From: Salipaludibacillus aurantiacus
GTDB taxonomy: Bacteria > Bacillota > Bacilli > Bacillales > Salisediminibacteriaceae
Direction: 5' to 3'
DNA length: 64,000 nucleotides
NCBI RefSeq assembly: GCF_900111295.1
Contig: NZ_FOGT01000009.1
Coordinates: 62,001 to 126,000, forward strand
In this document: positions 47,161-55,832 of the stretch, in pieces
Layout of the letters: each line of letters starts with the position of its first letter
Numbering within the stretch: the stretch's first letter is position 1
Position numbers and translations under genes: made by a program
The notes under the pieces: model-generated
The model's input: only the letters and a program-made list of their open reading frames with translations
What the model was told of the DNA's origin: nothing
Databases searched by the model: none

Positions 47161-47236
47161 TGGTGGAGCCTAGCGGGATCGAACCGCTGACCTCCTGCGT
47201 GCAAAGCAGGCGCTCTCCCAGCTGAGCTAAGGCCCC
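47161..47236 (-). tRNA. tRNA-Ala (TGC)
   Basis: 76 nt with encoded CCA. Cloverleaf with GGGGCCT acceptor, TAGCTCAGCTGGGAGAGC D-arm, anticodon TGC in TTTGCAC and GGTTCGATCC T-arm. Last gene of the array. Confidence 0.97.
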
Positions 47237-47284
47237 TTTGTTGTTATTTCCAGGGTGCTATTTCTGATATTGTTAAATGATGCT
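47220..47284. repeat. direct repeat A (tRNA-Ala 5' end plus leader)
   Basis: AGCTGAGCTAAGGCCCCTTT plus ~45 bp of leader, repeated imperfectly at 47380-47444. Confidence 0.75.
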
Positions 47285-47379
47285 CATTCAGTTCTCCCTG
47301 TTTCTTCCTCTTCAAGCCTTTTCTTTGAAGCAGCATCCGTCGAAACAACTCGACGATTATTCGATGAAGTTTCGCTCGT

Positions 47380-47444
47380 AGCTGAGCTAAGGCCCCTTTG
47401 GAGTGATTTCAAAGGTGTATTTCTTATAGTGTTAAATGATACTC
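47380..47444 (-). pseudogene. truncated duplicate of the tRNA-Ala 5' end and its leader
   Basis: On the minus strand it reads leader plus GGGGCCTTAGCTCAGCT and then stops matching. The anticodon arm and 3' half are absent. The leader parts agree at about 50 of 65 positions with 47220-47284. A 95-bp unrelated stretch separates the two copies. Likely a remnant of a tRNA or rRNA-spacer rearrangement. Confidence 0.7.
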
Positions 47445-47460
47445 GAAGTCCAAAAAAAAA

Positions 47461-47536
47461 TGGTGAGCCATGAAGGACTCGAACCTTCGACCCTCTGATT
47501 AAAAGTCAGATGCTCTACCAACTGAGCTAATGGCTC
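47461..47536 (-). tRNA. tRNA-Lys (TTT)
   Basis: 76 nt with CCA. GAGCCAT acceptor, anticodon TTT within ACTTTTAAT, T-arm GGTTCGAGTCC. Confidence 0.97.
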
Positions 47537-47605
47537 GCAGTCTTTGTTCAGAGGTCGTGGTTGTTTTCCATAGATGTACAAAAAAACTGCCTAAAAAAAG
47601 AAAAA

Positions 47606-47680
47606 TGGCAGGGCTAGCAGGATTCGAACCTGCGAATCACGGAATCAAAATCCGATGCCTTACCGCTTGGCTATAGCCCT
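47606..47680 (-). tRNA. tRNA-Gln (TTG)
   Basis: 75 nt with CCA. Acceptor AGGGCTA/TAGCCCT, GCCAAGCGGTAAGGC D-arm, anticodon TTG in TTTTGAT. Confidence 0.96.
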
Positions 47681-47909
47681 GTATTATTTAATGTTTTTCA
47701 TTCTATGTGTTGAAGACGTCGGCTGATGACTGTACTAATTACGATACCCGTTCTAAATAAAAAATATACAAACTTTTTTTGGCGGCTGACAAGCTGCTGT
47801 CCCTTTTTTAAAACCTGCTGACTGATGCTAAAAAAGGAAGCTGATGCGGTATATCATAAGACCTTTACAAAGAAAAACAAATTGCTTTGCCTGCAATTCG
47901 TAAAAAAAA

Positions 47910-47984
47910 TGGTGACCCGTACGGGATTCGAACCCGTGTTACCGCCGTGAAAGGGCGGTGTCTTAACCACTTGACCAACGGGCC
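47910..47984 (-). tRNA. tRNA-Glu (TTC)
   Basis: 75 nt with CCA. GGCCCGTTGGTCAAGTGG start, anticodon TTC in CTTTCAC, T-arm GGTTCGAATCC. Confidence 0.97.
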
Positions 47985-47993
47985 TGAATATTG

Positions 47994-48069
47994 TGGAGCT
48001 TCCTAGCGGGCTTGAACCGCTGACCTCATCCTTACCATGGATGCGCTCTACCAACTGAGCTAAGGAAGC
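47994..48069 (-). tRNA. tRNA-Thr (GGT)
   Basis: 76 nt with CCA. GCTTCCT acceptor, anticodon loop ATGGTAA with GGT, T-arm GGTTCAAGCC. Confidence 0.96.
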
Positions 48070-48070
48070 A

Positions 48071-48145
48071 TGGCTCCACAGGTAGGATTCGAACCTACGA
48101 CCGATCGGTTAACAGCCGATTGCTCTACCACTGAGCTACTGTGGA
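48071..48145 (-). tRNA. tRNA-Asn (GTT)
   Basis: 75 nt with CCA. TCCACAG acceptor, anticodon GTT in CTGTTAA, T-arm GGTTCGAATCC. First tRNA behind the 5S gene. Confidence 0.97.
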
Positions 48146-48215
48146 ATAGTGTTTTATTGGTAATAAGCGGCGAATCTCTTCGTCTGCTGCTCTCTCTATC
48201 CCATTAAAATGGGTG

Positions 48216-48333
<118 letters not shown>

Positions 48334-48417
48334 CTCGAATCACAAAACAATCCTCTTTGTGAGACATTTGCTATCGTACTACTTTTACTTAAAAAAATCA
48401 AGGGGTTTGTCTCATTT

Positions 48418-48654
48418 TTAAATTTTATTTTTTGAAATTTTTGATGAAGGTTTTCGAACGTATTTTATAATATCTTTAGGCGAAGCAAAACGCTTGTACA
48501 ATTTATAAATAATTTTATAACGCTCTTCCATAGAATGGCGAATAAGACCATCCAAACGGTCATCTGTCAGATCCAGCAGCAGTTCTTCAAGTTCTCTTTT
48601 CAGAAGGTACTCCATCTCTTCAGCCTCTTTACCGTTACACATAAATCCAAGCAT
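48418..48654 (-). CDS. conserved small protein of unknown function
   Basis: 78 aa, start ATG 48654 behind AAGGGGGAG. The sequence is helical with MEYLLKRELEELLLDLTDDR and MEERYKIIYKLYKRFASP, a pattern I recall from a conserved hypothetical next to pdaB and the rRNA cluster in other Bacillaceae. It has a basic C-terminal tail and no membrane segment. Divergent from pdaB. Confidence 0.7.
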   Translation of the reverse strand: MLGFMCNGKEAEEMEYLLKRELEELLLDLTDDRLDGLIRHSMEERYKIIYKLYKRFASPKDIIKYVRKPSSKISKNKI

Positions 48655-48775
48655 TACGAGCTCCCCCTTTTTTTATCGTCTTAAAAATTATTTTCCAAAC
48701 CCCGCAATTTTATTCATAATTGCCTGTCCTTCGAATACATATGTGGTAAACGAGGGACAAGGGGGCTAATATGCA

Positions 48776-49537
48776 ATGAATTTCATTTGGGTATGGCATG
48801 CGAAAATGCTAAAAAGATATATGATTATCGGGATTGCGGCTTTTTTTACCGCAGGGATCTTATATGTCGAATCACCATTCCTTCCGGTTTTTTCACCTGA
48901 GGGGGAGCCGGCGGCCATTCACAGAGTTAATGCTGAAAGGCCTGAGCTCGCATTAACGTTTGATATCAGCTGGGGTGAAGAGCAGTTGAATCCTATTCTC
49001 GATATTCTGGCAGAAGAAAATGTTGATGAGGCCACTTTTTTTGTATCGGCAGCATGGGCTGAAAGACATCCGGAATTATTGAATAAAATTACTGAAGCAG
49101 GTTATGAGATCGGAAGCCATGGTTACCGCCACGAACACTACACCCGCTGGGAGGAAGAAGCGATTAAAAAAGATATCCAAAAAGCTCATCAGATTTTATC
49201 AGAATTAACAGAGGAGGCCCCTCAGCTGTTAAGACCTCCTAATGGAAGTTTTGACGAGCGGGTACTTAATGTAGCTGAATCTTTAAATTACGATGTTATT
49301 CACTGGAGCATCCATTCGCATGACTGGGAGAATCCTGGAGTTGAAGCAATTGTAGAAAATACAACAACTAATGTAGAAAACGGAGACATTCTTCTTTTTC
49401 ATGCATCAGATTCTGCCAAACAGACGGCTGAAGCTTTGCCGATTGCACTGGAAAAATTGAAAAAAGAAGGATTTTCCTTTGTCACGGTTTCCCAGCTTTT
49501 AACCGGAGCAGAAGTGAAAGCAGAAGAAATTAATTAA
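48776..49537 (+). CDS. pdaB: sporulation polysaccharide deacetylase PdaB
   Basis: 253 aa. One N-terminal membrane anchor (residues ~12-32), then a NodB-type deacetylase domain: LTFDISWG (TFD with the second Asp replaced, as in other PdaB), GSHGYRHEHY zinc histidines, LLRPPNGSFD and DILLFHASDS. PdaB is needed to keep spores stable and, in B. subtilis, is made in the mother cell or forespore. A possible SigE-like box (TCATAAT, ~14 bp, AATACATAT) lies upstream. Confidence 0.92.
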   Translation: MNFIWVWHAKMLKRYMIIGIAAFFTAGILYVESPFLPVFSPEGEPAAIHRVNAERPELALTFDISWGEEQLNPILDILAEENVDEATFFVSAAWAERHPELLNKITEAGYEIGSHGYRHEHYTRWEEEAIKKDIQKAHQILSELTEEAPQLLRPPNGSFDERVLNVAESLNYDVIHWSIHSHDWENPGVEAIVENTTTNVENGDILLFHASDSAKQTAEALPIALEKLKKEGFSFVTVSQLLTGAEVKAEEIN

Positions 49538-49573
49538 TGAGGCTTTGCCTCCCTTTCTAAGCCTTATATAAAA

Positions 49574-49614
49574 AAGCTCAGCCCTGTTACTTTTTGGGCT
49601 GAGCTCCTTTTTTT
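49574..49614. terminator. bidirectional terminator between pdaB and kbaA
   Basis: AGCTCAGCCC and GGGCTGAGCT stem, T-runs on both sides. The kbaA stop codon lies inside the loop side. Confidence 0.85.
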
Positions 49615-50255
49615 GAAGAAGTTGTATTCTTATCCTGTTTTGGACCAGCTGCACTTGGCTGTTTGCCGTTAGGCTGCCGGTGTAAGTGATGAAGAACGAG
49701 GATCTGCCATGTATTAGCCACGAGCAGAGGAACGATGGCACTTATAAGAAAGTTATAATCGTTTTCTCTTAACGCTGGAATCCATTCAATCATGGTGACT
49801 ACCACCATAAAAAATAATGCAGGGACAAAAGCTGTCCGGTCTGTTTCTTTACTTTTAATTGCTGCCACAATCAGGCCGTAAGCAAGAAGCATAAGCGGCA
49901 TAATTGCATACCCCAGCATAGACTCTCCTTCTTCAGCAAAGAAGAAATGCCTGAAAAACATTAAATCAAATAATGCAAACAGGATGATGACTACCTGTAC
50001 TTTATTCCATAAGCGGACAGTTTTAAATATTCCTAAACCAAACCGGTGGACAGTTAAATAAGCGAAGAATCCCATCTGGGCGATGACCGTCCAGATAGCT
50101 GACGTAATAATAACCATCGCCACCCCGCCGAAATTAAGATTACTTAAGTCATTCATATGTGTCTGCCAGTCCAGAATTATCCCGATAATGAAGCCGGCTG
50201 TAGTCCCAATTAAAAAGGTCGAATTAAATAAGAAAACCACTTTTCTTGAATTCAC
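49587..50255 (-). CDS. kbaA: KinB-signalling activator KbaA
   Basis: ~222 aa with six hydrophobic helices and a basic, Ser/Lys-rich C-terminal tail. Sequence and location between gerD and pdaB identify it as KbaA, which is required for KinB to feed the sporulation phosphorelay. GTG 50255 is preferred (GGGGG at 8 bases, giving VNSRKVVFLF); TTG 50270 is the alternative start. Confidence 0.9.
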   Translation of the reverse strand: MNSRKVVFLFNSTFLIGTTAGFIIGIILDWQTHMNDLSNLNFGGVAMVIITSAIWTVIAQMGFFAYLTVHRFGLGIFKTVRLWNKVQVVIILFALFDLMFFRHFFFAEEGESMLGYAIMPLMLLAYGLIVAAIKSKETDRTAFVPALFFMVVVTMIEWIPALRENDYNFLISAIVPLLVANTWQILVLHHLHRQPNGKQPSAAGPKQDKNTTSSKKGAQPKK

Positions 50256-50374
50256 TTGTTTTTCCCCCAATCCATTCCTTATTGTATCAAAATTTAAATT
50301 TACTGCGCTACTTTTTTGTTGAGCATTGTCATATTATGTTTTTCACTTGCACCTTCCCGGAGCTATCATTATTT

Positions 50375-50405
50375 TGCATAAAAAATCTATCCTAATCTCA
50401 TATTA
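50375..50405 (+). promoter_or_regulatory. candidate SigG promoter of gerD
   Basis: TGCATA, 18-bp spacer, CATATTA, fitting the forespore SigG consensus (TGNATA, 17-18, CATNNTA), about 30 bp upstream of the start codon. gerD is a known SigG gene. Confidence 0.65.
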
Positions 50406-50435
50406 AAAATAGCGATAATAGAGGGAGCTGGGATT

Positions 50436-51107
50436 ATGTTAAGAAAAACGGCAATTATACTCCTATTGGGAATGATCTTTAATTCCACCGGCTGCGCAAT
50501 GTTGGACGATGGAAACACTTCTTCCCAGTCAGATTATGAAGAGACAAAACAGATGGTAGTCGATGTGCTTCAGACTGAAGAAGGCAAAAAAGCGATTCAG
50601 GAGGTACTAAAGGGGGAAGAAATGAGAGAACAGCTTGTCATGGAGCAGGCGTTTATTAAAGACACCATCCAGACGACACTTGCTTCCGACAAAGGCCGTG
50701 AGTACTGGCAACAAGTAATGAAGGACCCGGAATTTGCTGAGACTTTTGCGAAGAGTATGCAGGAAGAAAATGAACAGCTGTTAAAGGGGCTTATGAGAGA
50801 TCCGGAGTATCAGGGAATGATGCAGGATATCCTTCGCGATCCGGAAATGGAAGAGGATTACCTGGAATTAATGCAAACCAAAACTTATAGAAACCAATTG
50901 ACGGCGCTTGTCACTGAAGCAATGGAAAGTCCGCTTTTTGTGGCCAGAGTAAGTGAACTTCTTCAGCAGATAGCAAGAGAAGAGCTGAAAAGCGGTGAAG
51001 GTGGACAAACTCAAGGTGGTAACGGAGGCGCTCAAGATGGCAACGGAGGCGGCGGTCAGGAGGACGGTAGCCAGCCGGAAGGTGAACAAGCAGAGTCTGC
51101 AGGTTAA
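50436..51107 (+). CDS. gerD: spore germination lipoprotein GerD
   Basis: 223 aa. Signal peptide with lipobox NSTGC, then the helical GerD core (QMVVDVLQTEEGKKAIQEVL; GREYWQQVMKDPEFAETFAK; LRDPEMEEDYLELMQTKTY). The C-terminal ~40 residues are a Gly/Gln/Asn/Glu-rich disordered tail. GerD clusters the germinosome in the spore inner membrane. ATG 50436 behind GAGGGAG; a SigG promoter lies upstream. Confidence 0.94.
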   Translation: MLRKTAIILLLGMIFNSTGCAMLDDGNTSSQSDYEETKQMVVDVLQTEEGKKAIQEVLKGEEMREQLVMEQAFIKDTIQTTLASDKGREYWQQVMKDPEFAETFAKSMQEENEQLLKGLMRDPEYQGMMQDILRDPEMEEDYLELMQTKTYRNQLTALVTEAMESPLFVARVSELLQQIAREELKSGEGGQTQGGNGGAQDGNGGGGQEDGSQPEGEQAESAG

Positions 51108-51166
51108 GACAGGTTTCATGCATACAACAAGAACAGGCACAACCTCCGCTGCCTTGAAATAAAAAA

Positions 51167-51200
51167 GCTGCCCTCAATATTTAATTGGGGCAGTTTTCTT
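51167..51200. terminator. bidirectional terminator between gerD and salA
   Basis: CTGCCCTCAAT and ATTGGGGCAG stem (one G-T), T-rich on the plus side and six T on the minus side. Confidence 0.8.
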
Positions 51201-51202
51201 AT

Positions 51203-52255
51203 TTAACCTTCTATTTTGCCAATGACTTTATCAGCCATTTCCATATAAATTTTTCCAATTGGATGCTCTGTATCATATACTGACGGAGCAAAGTTTTCTT
51301 CATCGATTTCCGGCTGTCCTAACGGGATATGGGCCAGCACTTCAGTCTGAAGCTCTTCAGCCAGTTTCGGTCCGCCGCCTTGTCCGAAGACATACTCTTT
51401 CTCTCCTGTCAATTTGCTTTCGAAATACGCCATGTTTTCAATTACACCTAGAATTTCATGCTCTGTCTTAAGAGCCATGGCACCTGCACGGGCAGCAACG
51501 AAAGCTGCGGTTGCGTGAGGAGTAGTCACCACGATTTCCTTGGACTGCGGAAGCATCGAGTGAATATCAAGTGCTACATCTCCTGTTCCAGGAGGCAGAT
51601 CAAGGATTAAGTAGTCCAGATCATCCCACTCGACTTCGTTGAAAAAGTTGTTCAGCATTTTACCAAGCATCGGGCCGCGCCAAATAATGGGCGAGTTATC
51701 TTCCACAAAGAAGCCCATGGAAATAACCTGCACATCAAAACGCGTAACCGGATAAATACGCTGGCCGACAACTTTTGGCCGTTCTTCAATGCCCATCATA
51801 TCCGGCACACTGAAACCATAAATATCTGCATCAATAATACCGACTTTTTTACCTTTCCTTGCAAGCGACGTCGCCAGGTTGACAGAAACTGTCGATTTCC
51901 CTACACCGCCTTTACCGCTCGTTACAGCGATAAACGTCGTGCGTTTATTGTCTAAAAGGGATTTTCCTTCCTCTTCTTCTGCTGCTGCTCCGCCATGTTT
52001 CGCAACTTCTTCGTCAGCAAGCTTTTCAAAGCGCAGGCCTACTGATTCGGCCCCTGCATTCTTAACTGCGTTTACGACTTCCTGCTGAAGCTGCATTTGC
52101 TCAGCTGTACCAGGCTGAGCGATCGCCAATTTCAAACTGACGAGGTTTTTTTTAATTTTAATTTCTTTAACAGCACCTATTTCAATTAAAGACTTTTGTA
52201 AATGAGGGTCTTTAACAGGCTCCAGAGCTTGTAACACTTGTTCTTCTGTTAACAT
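51203..52255 (-). CDS. salA: Mrp/NBP35-family ATPase SalA
   Basis: ~350 aa. An N-terminal MIP18/FeS-assembly-like domain (LEPVKDPHLQKSLIEIGAVK) is followed by a P-loop ATPase with SGKGGVGKSTVSVNLA, DADIYGFS and DLPPGTGDVALD. Mrp proteins deliver Fe-S clusters; SalA of B. subtilis also acts as a transcriptional regulator of exoprotease genes. ATG 52255 follows AAGGAAGGTG; the longer frame is rejected. Confidence 0.93.
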   Translation of the reverse strand: MLTEEQVLQALEPVKDPHLQKSLIEIGAVKEIKIKKNLVSLKLAIAQPGTAEQMQLQQEVVNAVKNAGAESVGLRFEKLADEEVAKHGGAAAEEEEGKSLLDNKRTTFIAVTSGKGGVGKSTVSVNLATSLARKGKKVGIIDADIYGFSVPDMMGIEERPKVVGQRIYPVTRFDVQVISMGFFVEDNSPIIWRGPMLGKMLNNFFNEVEWDDLDYLILDLPPGTGDVALDIHSMLPQSKEIVVTTPHATAAFVAARAGAMALKTEHEILGVIENMAYFESKLTGEKEYVFGQGGGPKLAEELQTEVLAHIPLGQPEIDEENFAPSVYDTEHPIGKIYMEMADKVIGKIEG

Positions 52256-52371
52256 GAAGACACCTTCCTTTATCTTATCGTATATGTATCCGATTTCCTC
52301 TACGGGGATATTATAACATATTAAAACCGTGGTCATGTTGATATAGATCACATCTAAAAGAGAAATGAGCC

Positions 52372-53085
52372 TTATTCAGGTAAAGGCTCATTATTTGTAT
52401 ACCTTAAAATACCAGTATAGATTGAAGCTGCGACTTTTTGCTGGTACTTTACGTCTCCAAGAAGCTCTGCCTCTACAGGATTTGAAAGGAAGCCAACTTC
52501 AACAAGGGCACCGGGAATGGCTGCCTGCTGGATAAGGTAAACATTCTGTATAGGCTTTGCAAGCCGGGTGGTATTTTCTAAATTTCTGACCAACTCATTC
52601 TGAACGTGCTTTGCAAGATTTTCGTTTCCTTCGATAGCTCTGTTATAAAACGTCTGTGCCCCGCTCCATCTTGCCTCTCCTATAGCATTCAAATGGATGC
52701 TGATAAATAAATCCGCTTCAGAACTGTTTATCCTGCGAACACGCTCTTTCAAATCTTCCACTTTCCGTGAACGGATTTTTTTTGTATCCGCAGAAGCAAG
52801 GTCTTTATCTTCCTCTCGGGTCATAATAACAAGAGCCCCCGCTTCCTGCAGATAATCCCGAAGAATGAGGCTGATCTCCAGGCTTACATCCTTTTCAAGC
52901 AGCCCGCTTTTCGAAGTGGCTCCTCCGTCGACGCCTCCGTGACCAGGGTCAATTACAATCATTTTACCGGAAAGAGGCACGCCATAACCTGTAGAATCTT
53001 CCGTGGAAAAAAATACAGGTATGATGACTAGAACAGCCGCCAAGGCCAGTGCCGCACCTAATAATAACCCCCACCATTTTTTCAT
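52372..53085 (-). CDS. cwlD: spore cortex N-acetylmuramoyl-L-alanine amidase CwlD
   Basis: 237 aa, the same length as B. subtilis CwlD. An N-terminal membrane anchor is followed by an Amidase_3 domain with zinc ligands in IDPGHGGVDGG, the glutamate in KDVSLEIS, and SIHLNA; the catalytic E is in LVEVGFLSN. It works with PdaA to make muramic-delta-lactam in the spore cortex. ATG 53085 sits behind GGGAGGGGG. Confidence 0.95.
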   Translation of the reverse strand: MKKWWGLLLGAALALAAVLVIIPVFFSTEDSTGYGVPLSGKMIVIDPGHGGVDGGATSKSGLLEKDVSLEISLILRDYLQEAGALVIMTREEDKDLASADTKKIRSRKVEDLKERVRRINSSEADLFISIHLNAIGEARWSGAQTFYNRAIEGNENLAKHVQNELVRNLENTTRLAKPIQNVYLIQQAAIPGALVEVGFLSNPVEAELLGDVKYQQKVAASIYTGILRYTNNEPLPE

Positions 53086-53156
53086 ATTTTCCCCCTCCCT
53101 GCCTGTAATATATATATGGGACAAGGGAAAAATTATGTTTAAAACCCGACTGCAGA

Positions 53157-53594
53157 CTAATGCAACTTTAACTGGTACTTCTTCTTGCCTTCATCAAATC
53201 CTTTACGCCACCATTCATAGATATATCCAGTCGCTACTTCTTTATACACTTCAGCTTGTGCTTCATCCAGATTCATCCAGGCCGTGAATTGGGCTGCAGT
53301 ATGCTCAATTTGTGCTGATATTTCTCCTGCACAGCGTTGCATCACTGCAAATTCCGATTCACCATGATATCCGAAGCGGGCATATTCTGCACCTAACAAG
53401 TACGCATCGATACCAATATCAAGGCAAAAATCCTGTAAATACAGCTGTGAAACGGTTTCTTCTATTGAATGAGCAAAAAACCGGCGCTGAATATCTTTTT
53501 TCATTTCATTCACAGATAATGACCGGAGCATGCTCCGCTGATATTTCCACTGTTTTTGTTTGCGCTTTTCTCCTAGTGTGAAAATGACATTCAT
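53157..53594 (-). CDS. ybaK: YbaK (DUF2521) protein
   Basis: 145 aa, soluble. The DUF2521 signature FTLGEKRKQKQWKYQRSMLR at the N-terminus and GYIYEWWRKGFDEGKKKYQL at the C-terminus match YbaK, always beside cwlD in Bacillus. Function unknown; co-transcribed with cwlD in B. subtilis. Gap to cwlD 71 bp. Confidence 0.9.
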   Translation of the reverse strand: MNVIFTLGEKRKQKQWKYQRSMLRSLSVNEMKKDIQRRFFAHSIEETVSQLYLQDFCLDIGIDAYLLGAEYARFGYHGESEFAVMQRCAGEISAQIEHTAAQFTAWMNLDEAQAEVYKEVATGYIYEWWRKGFDEGKKKYQLKLH

Positions 53595-53941
53595 CGTTAA
53601 TGCGGCTCCTTTACTTACTGATTCGTACCCTTAGTGTCCTTTTAATGGCCTATTTAATAAGGGCAAATATATGGTATAGGTGGGAGCAGAAAATTTAAAT
53701 GATCAGGAATGCTGCCTGGACCGCATTTTATGTTAACAGCAGGATGATTTTTACTGAATGCCCTATTTATTTTGCTTATGTTAATGCTTTCCAGAGCTTG
53801 ATTTTCTCCGTCCTTCATTTATTTGTAAAAACTATTTGGTACATAATAGCCTGCATTTTTTTCGTAATTCACGTAAAATAGGTGATGAATACCTTTTTTA
53901 AAAGTTAAAGATTATTTTTGTATAGATGGGAGTCCTTCATT
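53595..53941. other. 347-bp intergenic stretch without supported gene
   Basis: A 60-codon frame at 53699-53881 has poor ribosome-site spacing and looks like chance. AT-rich, with possible promoter elements for the UbiD gene but no clear hexamers. Confidence 0.5.
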
Positions 53942-55774
53942 ATGTACCGTAACCTGGAAGAATGCGTTAATGATTTGGAAAAGCACGGCCATTTAATCCG
54001 AATTACAGAGGAAGTAGATCCACACCTTGAAATGGCTGCCATTCACTTAAAAGTATATGAAGCAGGCGGACCTGCGCTTTTATTTGAAAATGTAAAAGGC
54101 TCTGAGTACCGGGCCGTATCCAACCTTTTTGGCACGGTTGAAAGAAGCAGGTTTATTTTCCGGAAAACGTGGGATGGTGTCCAAAATGTGATGGCTGTCC
54201 GCAACGATCCGGTGAAAGCATTAAAACAGCCTATTAAAAATGTCTCTTCCGGCTTTTCGGCATTAAAAGCTCTTCCACAGCAAAAAAAGGGTGGCGGTCC
54301 TGTCAGTGCCCGTGAGATTAACATTTCCGATCTTCCGTTAATTAAACACTGGCCTGAGGACGGCGGCGCCTTCATCACATTACCTCAAGTGTATTCAGAA
54401 GACCCGGACAAGCCCGGCATTATGAATTCCAACTTAGGAATGTACCGTGTGCAGCTCGACGGGAATGACTACAACCTAAATGAAGAGGTAGGGCTGCACT
54501 ATCAGATTCACCGCGGCATTGGGGTGCATCAGCATAAAGCCACCAAAAAAGGAGAACCTTTAAAAGTAAGTATTTTTGTCGGCGGTCCTCCTGCCCATAC
54601 CCTTTCAGCAGTTATGCCTCTTCCGGAAGGCCTGAGCGAAATGACGTTTGCAGGCTTACTTGCAGGGCGGCGCTTTCAGTACAGCTACATTGACGGCTAC
54701 TGCATCAGCCATGATGCGGACTTTGTGATTACGGGTGAGATTTATCCCGAAGATACAAAACCGGAAGGCCCGTTTGGTGACCATTTAGGGTATTACAGTT
54801 TAATTCATGACTTTCCAGTAATGAAAATCCATAAAGTATACGCAAAAGAAAAAGCCATACTTCCATTTACTGTAGTCGGCCGGCCGCCGCAAGAAGATAC
54901 GTCATTCGGAGCCATCATTCATGAACTCACTGGTGATGCTGTAAAACAGGAGATTCCAGGCGTACAGGAAGTCCACGCGGTGGATGCCGCTGGCGTGCAT
55001 CCATTGCTGTTTGCGATAGGAAGCGAACGGTACACCCCGTTTGAGAAGGTGAAGCGCCCGCAGGAACTTTTGACTATCGCTAACCGTATTCTTGGGACAG
55101 GCCAGCTGAGCCTCGCCAAATATCTCTTTATTACTGCCGAACAGGAAGAACCGCTTGATACGCACCTTAAACAGGACTTCCTGGCTTATATCCTTGAACG
55201 CCTGGACTTGCGCCGAGACCTTCACTTTCAGACGAATACAACAATTGATACGCTTGATTATTCTGGGGAAGGTCTGAATACCGGAAGTAAAGTAGTTATC
55301 GCAGCTTACGGGGATAAGAAACGGGAATTATGTACCGCAGTCCCTGAGGAGTTAAACGGCCTTGAGACTTTTAAAAATCCAAAATTAGTCATGCCGGGGG
55401 TCGTTGCGGTTGAAAGCCCGGAATTTAAAGATTACGGCACGGCTCAGAAAGAATTTAATATGTTCACGAATGAAATGGAAAAACGTGGGAAACTGGCTTC
55501 GTGCCCGATGATTATCGCCTGTGATGACAGCAGCTTTTTAAGTAAAACAATGAGCAATTTTCTATGGGCTGCTTTTACACGCAGTAACCCTTCCCATGAC
55601 ATATACGGGATCAGGAGCTATTATGAGAACAAGCACTGGGGATGCGACAATATGATTATTGACGCCCGCATTAAACCGCACCATGCGCCTCCATTAACAG
55701 CTGACGAAAAAGTGGAAAGAAACATTGAAAGGTTCTTCCGTTACGGAGCGAGCCTGGGCGATTTGGATATTTAA
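53942..55774 (+). CDS. UbiD-family (prenyl-FMN) decarboxylase
   Basis: ~610 aa. UbiD fold: YRNLEECVNDLEKHG at the N-terminus, EVDPHLEMAA, a prFMN-binding region around NSNLGMYRVQLDG and YQIHRGIGVH, the metal/glutamate site in PFGDHLGYYS, and VVGRPPQEDT. ATG 53942 behind GGGAG. Longer than the ~480-aa UbiD/YclC type and similar in size to the ~600-aa group annotated from Helicobacter and many Bacillaceae. No UbiX-like prenyltransferase is nearby, so the cofactor comes from elsewhere. Substrate unknown; perhaps an aromatic acid. Confidence 0.88.
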   Translation: MYRNLEECVNDLEKHGHLIRITEEVDPHLEMAAIHLKVYEAGGPALLFENVKGSEYRAVSNLFGTVERSRFIFRKTWDGVQNVMAVRNDPVKALKQPIKNVSSGFSALKALPQQKKGGGPVSAREINISDLPLIKHWPEDGGAFITLPQVYSEDPDKPGIMNSNLGMYRVQLDGNDYNLNEEVGLHYQIHRGIGVHQHKATKKGEPLKVSIFVGGPPAHTLSAVMPLPEGLSEMTFAGLLAGRRFQYSYIDGYCISHDADFVITGEIYPEDTKPEGPFGDHLGYYSLIHDFPVMKIHKVYAKEKAILPFTVVGRPPQEDTSFGAIIHELTGDAVKQEIPGVQEVHAVDAAGVHPLLFAIGSERYTPFEKVKRPQELLTIANRILGTGQLSLAKYLFITAEQEEPLDTHLKQDFLAYILERLDLRRDLHFQTNTTIDTLDYSGEGLNTGSKVVIAAYGDKKRELCTAVPEELNGLETFKNPKLVMPGVVAVESPEFKDYGTAQKEFNMFTNEMEKRGKLASCPMIIACDDSSFLSKTMSNFLWAAFTRSNPSHDIYGIRSYYENKHWGCDNMIIDARIKPHHAPPLTADEKVERNIERFFRYGASLGDLDI

Positions 55775-55790
55775 ATGACGCTTATATAGA

Positions 55791-55832
55791 AAGCTGGGCC
55801 AGACAATTTTTCTTGTCAGCCCAGCTTTTTTT
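55791..55832. terminator. terminator between UbiD and AGCS genes
   Basis: AAAGCTGGGC with inner GACAA/TTGTC and GCCCAGCTTT, seven T on the plus side. It also serves the convergent symporter gene. Confidence 0.85.

Noticed and set aside
53699-53881. 60-codon plus-strand hydrophobic frame between ybaK and the UbiD gene
   Set aside because: The nearest ribosome site is too far from ATG and there is no terminator or homology; AT-rich DNA gives such frames by chance.
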